Origin: Acidimicrobiaceae bacterium | Lineage (GTDB): Bacteria; Actinomycetota; Acidimicrobiia; Acidimicrobiales; Aldehydirespiratoraceae | NCBI GenBank assembly: GCA_028819005.1 | Contig: JAPPMP010000005.1 | Span: forward strand, 137,147-193,301 | Direction: 5' to 3' | DNA length: 56,155 nucleotides | Shown here: positions 53,502 to 56,155 of the stretch, one piece after another | How the letters are laid out: the number at the start of each line of letters is the position of its first letter | Position numbering within the stretch: the first letter of the stretch is position 1 | The notes under the pieces: model-generated | What the model saw: the letters and a program-made list of their open reading frames with translations, nothing else | Databases searched by the model: none | Told to the model about the DNA's origin: nothing | Position numbers and translations under genes: made by a program

Positions 53502-54116
53502 TTACGCCCAGCGTCGAATCCAGGCGTGCATGGCGATGCCGGCGGCCACTCCAGCGTTGATCGACCGAGTGGACCCGTACTGCGCGATTGAGCACACCCG
53601 CTCAGCGGCTTGACGAGCAGCCGGCGACAGGCCCGGGCCCTCCTGTCCGAACAGCAGCACACAGCGCTGCGGGAGTTCGGCGTCCTCGATCGGAGTTGAA
53701 CCGGGAAGGTTGTCGATGCCGATGACCGGCACAGCTTCAGCGGCGGTCCAAGCGAGCAGATCGTCGATCGTCCGATGATGGGTTATGTGCTGGTAGACGT
53801 CGGTCATCATCGCTCCGCGCCGGTTCCATTTGCGTTTCCCCACAATGTGGACTTCCGCTGCCAAGAAGGCGTTGGCGGTGCGCACGATCGTGCCGATATT
53901 GCGGTCATGCTCCCAGTTCTCCACAGCGACATGGAACCCGTGGCGACGCTGATCGAGGTCCTTCACGATCGCCTCCACCGACCAGTAGCGGTATCGATCG
54001 ATCACATTGCGCCGGTCTCCGTCGGCCAACAGTTGCGGATCGAGCCGCTCATCGTCGGGCCAAGGACCCTCGTAGGGTCCGACCCCCGCCTCCTGTTGAC
54101 CCCCCACTTCCTCCAC
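53502..54116 (-). CDS. SpoU/TrmH family RNA 2'-O-methyltransferase
   Basis: 204 residues from GTG 54116. SPOUT knot motifs: ENWEHDRNIGTIVRTANAF (motif 1 with N and R), VLLFGQEGPGLSPAARQAAE (motif 2) and IAQYGSTRSINAGVAAGIAM (motif 3 with S-x-N-x-x-x-A). HIVGKRKWNRRGAMMTDVYQ is typical of an actinobacterial/bacteroidete TrmH-like subgroup. It methylates a ribose 2'-OH in tRNA or rRNA; the target is not defined. Stop (TAA) is 8 bp from the convergent Nfu-like gene stop. Confidence 0.9.
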   Translation of the reverse strand: MEEVGGQQEAGVGPYEGPWPDDERLDPQLLADGDRRNVIDRYRYWSVEAIVKDLDQRRHGFHVAVENWEHDRNIGTIVRTANAFLAAEVHIVGKRKWNRRGAMMTDVYQHITHHRTIDDLLAWTAAEAVPVIGIDNLPGSTPIEDAELPQRCVLLFGQEGPGLSPAARQAAERVCSIAQYGSTRSINAGVAAGIAMHAWIRRWA

Positions 54117-54141
54117 CGTCGAACCCTAACCGGAGAGCGGG

Positions 54142-55017
54142 CTAGTCGATGAGGGTGTCGGAGCGTACCCGGCGGCGTTCGGCGGCTTCGTGTTCGGGCA
54201 GGACCCGGCCGAACAGTTGCATCGTGCGCTCCACTCGCCCGACAACACCGGGCTGTTCGGTGTAAGCGAAGATTGCGGCGTGCCGCGGCCTTGAATCGGC
54301 GGCCACTCGTTTGACTCGATGCAGAGAGTGGCGGCCGCGGAAGATCTGAAGATCACCGGGCCGCAGCTCCAAGGTGTGTACACCTTCATTTCGGCCGATG
54401 GAGTCCCCGCCGTCCAGCACGGCTTGGATCTTGTCGAAGCTCTCATCGGTCGCCGACCGGATGGCGGGGTAGTACTGGAACTCACCTCCGGAGTCGGCGT
54501 CTTGCACGAGCACCGTGACCGCGAAGTCGTTGGTGTCGAAATGCCAGGTGAACTGTTGGCCCGGATCCAAGATGTTGGCGGTCAGGCCGGCGAGCGGATC
54601 GGCGTAACAGTGCAGTTCGTCGATCTCAAGGCAGTCTGCCAGAAACTTCACCAGTTCGGGGGCCCGGAACAGCGTGTCGATGGCCATTCCCGAGTTCCAG
54701 CTGTCACCGGGGATGAATCCGCTGGAGCGTTCCAAGAAGGTGTTGACCGGGTGGTGCTCAGCGAAGTCCGGATTGTGTGTCGTGTGGAAATACGGGTTCA
54801 TCACTTCGACCGAGAAGTGGGTCGTGTGCTTGCGGTCCTCGATCTCGTCGTTGATGCGAGCCACCGCATCGGTTCGCACAAGATCTGCGATGACCGCGCA
54901 ACCTACAGACCGCAACCCGGATCGTGCTTCGTCGACCACCGCTCGGTAGCGCTCGCTGCCGGGTCTCTCGATGGGGTAGCGGTCGAGGTCGATGAGCTCA
55001 TAAAGCGTGCAGGTCAT
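54142..55017 (-). CDS. 2-oxoglutarate/Fe(II) oxygenase-like protein (HalD-like)
   Basis: 291 residues. FTWHFDTNDFAVTVLVQDAD carries the HxD facial-triad pair, and LQIFRGRHSLHRVKRVAADS the distal His followed by an Arg that could bind 2-oxoglutarate; SGGEFQYYPAIRS lies between. The overall pattern resembles the HalD/ArpA-like subfamily of non-heme iron enzymes. In halogenases the Asp is Gly; here Asp is kept, which predicts hydroxylation rather than halogenation. ATG at 55017 lies 4 bp after the stop of the upstream dehydrogenase gene, so the two form an operon and may act on the same compound. Confidence 0.8.
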   Translation of the reverse strand: MTCTLYELIDLDRYPIERPGSERYRAVVDEARSGLRSVGCAVIADLVRTDAVARINDEIEDRKHTTHFSVEVMNPYFHTTHNPDFAEHHPVNTFLERSSGFIPGDSWNSGMAIDTLFRAPELVKFLADCLEIDELHCYADPLAGLTANILDPGQQFTWHFDTNDFAVTVLVQDADSGGEFQYYPAIRSATDESFDKIQAVLDGGDSIGRNEGVHTLELRPGDLQIFRGRHSLHRVKRVAADSRPRHAAIFAYTEQPGVVGRVERTMQLFGRVLPEHEAAERRRVRSDTLID

Positions 55018-55021
55018 TTGG

Positions 55022-55957
55022 TCATTGCTCCGAGGGGGCGACCCAGTCGCCGTCGAGGCGCATGGAGATGCCGGCGTCGTCCTCGATGCGCTTGACTACA
55101 TGCAGTTCGCCCACATCGGTTCCGTAGCGCGCAGCGGCCTGTTCGAACATCTTGTGCGCGGTGGCGGTCATCGGCAGATCCGCCTTCACGTTCTCGCCCA
55201 GTTCGGCAAGGAGGCTCAGGTCTTTGATGCAGAGATCGAGGGTGAACGAGGGGTCGTAGTGACCGGCGAAGACGCTTGGCGCGTCGTGGCGGACGACAAA
55301 ACTGTCGCCGACGCTCTCTTTGACGGCGTGCCACAGGGTTGCCAACTCAACACCGTTCGCCATCCCCATGGCGAACGCCTCCCCAAGTGCTGCCGCGGAA
55401 ACGAACCAGAGTTGGTTGGTGACGAGTTTCACGACGTTTCCCGAACCGAGCGCACCGCACGCAATCACCAGACCGAGGTTCTGCAGAACCCTGCTCGCCT
55501 CGGCGACGGGCTCGGCGTCTCCGGAGACGAACAGAGTCAGAGTGCCGTTGCGGGCGCCGTCGACCGCGCCGGTCACAGGTGAATCGACGACCTGCACGCC
55601 CGGGGGCGCCGAGCCGGCCAATTCGATGATGAGCTCCTTGCGGTTGGTGGTGAGATCCACCCAGATCGAACCCGGCTGCATGGCCGAGAGCGCTCCGGTC
55701 GAACCGGCCATGACAGCTTCGACATGGCTGGGATGCGGGAGCGAGGTCAACAACAGGTCGACTCGCGCGGCGCATGCCGCTGCGGACTCCGCGGCCACGG
55801 CGCCTTCATCGACGATCTCGCTCAGCACCGAATCGTTGACGTCGAAGGCGGTCACGTCGTAGCCCGCGGCAATCAGCCGGCGGCACATCGGCCGTCCCAT
55901 GTTCCCGAGCCCGACGAAACCGATCATCGGCAATCTGGTGTTCTTTGCGAGTGTCAA
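55022..55957 (-). CDS. 3-hydroxyisobutyrate dehydrogenase-family oxidoreductase
   Basis: 311 residues. IGFVGLGNMGRPMCRRLIAA is the NAD(P) motif, VVDSPVTGAVDGARNGTLTL the substrate motif, and GSGNVVKLVTNQLWFVSAAA contains the catalytic Lys. Family members oxidise beta-hydroxyacids or reduce semialdehydes. The TTG start at 55957 follows an AAGGTGAGG site; the ATG at 55927 (residue 11) is the alternative. First gene of the pair with the 2-oxoglutarate oxygenase-like gene; substrate unknown. Confidence 0.88.
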   Translation of the reverse strand: MTLAKNTRLPMIGFVGLGNMGRPMCRRLIAAGYDVTAFDVNDSVLSEIVDEGAVAAESAAACAARVDLLLTSLPHPSHVEAVMAGSTGALSAMQPGSIWVDLTTNRKELIIELAGSAPPGVQVVDSPVTGAVDGARNGTLTLFVSGDAEPVAEASRVLQNLGLVIACGALGSGNVVKLVTNQLWFVSAAALGEAFAMGMANGVELATLWHAVKESVGDSFVVRHDAPSVFAGHYDPSFTLDLCIKDLSLLAELGENVKADLPMTATAHKMFEQAAARYGTDVGELHVVKRIEDDAGISMRLDGDWVAPSEQ

Positions 55958-55969
55958 GTCCTCACCTTG

Positions 55970-56155
55970 CTTTCGCCGGGCGTAGCCGGAGCCGAGTGTT
56001 GTCGTTGCCGGGGCGTAGCAGCGGTACTTTAGCTGAGCGGAACCGGTACCGCGTTGTTGTTGCCGGGCGTAGCCGGAGCCGAGCGGTGTTGTTGCGGGGT
56101 GTAGCCGGAGCCGAGCGGTGTTGTTGCGGGGTGTAGCCGGAGCCGAGCGGTGTTG
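55970..56155. repeat. GC-rich tandem repeats at the right end of the window
   Basis: Three head-to-tail 32-bp units (56057-56088, 56089-56120, 56121-56152), each with (c/g)gggtgtagccggagccga or its ccgggcg variant and separated by gttgttg; the array leaves the window. A single related unit lies at 55976 and others at 40852-40926. No unique spacers, so it is not a CRISPR array. Also no credible gene in these 186 bp. Confidence 0.9.

Noticed and set aside
56057-56155. Possible CRISPR array (32-bp repeats)
   Set aside because: Units are directly adjacent with no unique spacers, and no cas genes are in the window.

Overview
The window is a 56 kb piece of a GC-rich actinobacterial chromosome. It has NAD-dependent ligase, gatCAB, coenzyme F420 synthesis (cofC), an IpdA/IpdB CoA-transferase pair as in mycobacterial steroid C/D-ring degradation, an Asp-type MurA and many GTG starts with 4-bp ATGA overlaps. 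My best guess is class Acidimicrobiia; the sequence alone does not prove it. No rRNA, tRNA or CRISPR array was seen.

Layout. 1-2.8 kb (minus): siroheme/cobalamin genes, a His-rich membrane protein and an SDR. 2.9-7.6 kb (plus): ipdA-ipdB, two acyl-CoA dehydrogenases (one with a 21-bp x 7 in-frame repeat) and an MTA/SAH-nucleosidase-like gene. 7.6-13.7 kb (minus): a complete branched-chain amino acid type ABC importer. 14-19.3 kb: phosphatase, murA, NifU-like protein, GH15 trehalase and a rhomboid protease. 19.3-24.1 kb: cysteine desulfurase and mnmA (tRNA 2-thiolation) flanked by two toxin-antitoxin pairs plus remnants of an integrase and a third PIN toxin. 24.1-27.2 kb: an NCS2 permease with an unusual C-terminal domain and a membrane protein. 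27.2-34.4 kb: ligA, a MazG-like protein, a PASTA gene remnant, an SCP2-like protein and gatCAB.

34.4-40.8 kb is the most rearranged part. A MATE transporter and an acyltransferase are partly duplicated as 571-bp direct repeats 2,842 bp apart. Between them lies a lower-GC fragment with a truncated dCTP-deaminase-like gene, a kinase-fold gene and a frameshifted MFS gene fused in frame to a MATE fragment. A diverged second copy of the gatB/MATE 3' boundary marks one junction. This looks like integration or recombination of an allelic DNA piece, or possibly an assembly chimera.

40.9-45.1 kb: a nucleotidyltransferase and the ilvB-ilvN-ilvC operon. ilvB is preceded by a promoter, a near-leaderless 14-residue leader peptide with Leu-Val-Val-Val-Val and a strong terminator hairpin, i.e. 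a classical attenuator. 45-56 kb: an ABC-2 exporter, an unknown 378-residue protein, PIG-L deacetylase and cofC, a collapsed gpsA remnant, rnhB, an Nfu-like protein, a SpoU methyltransferase, a 2-oxoglutarate oxygenase-like protein and a beta-hydroxyacid dehydrogenase, ending in 32-bp tandem repeats. Several GC-rich intergenic repeat families recur across the window.
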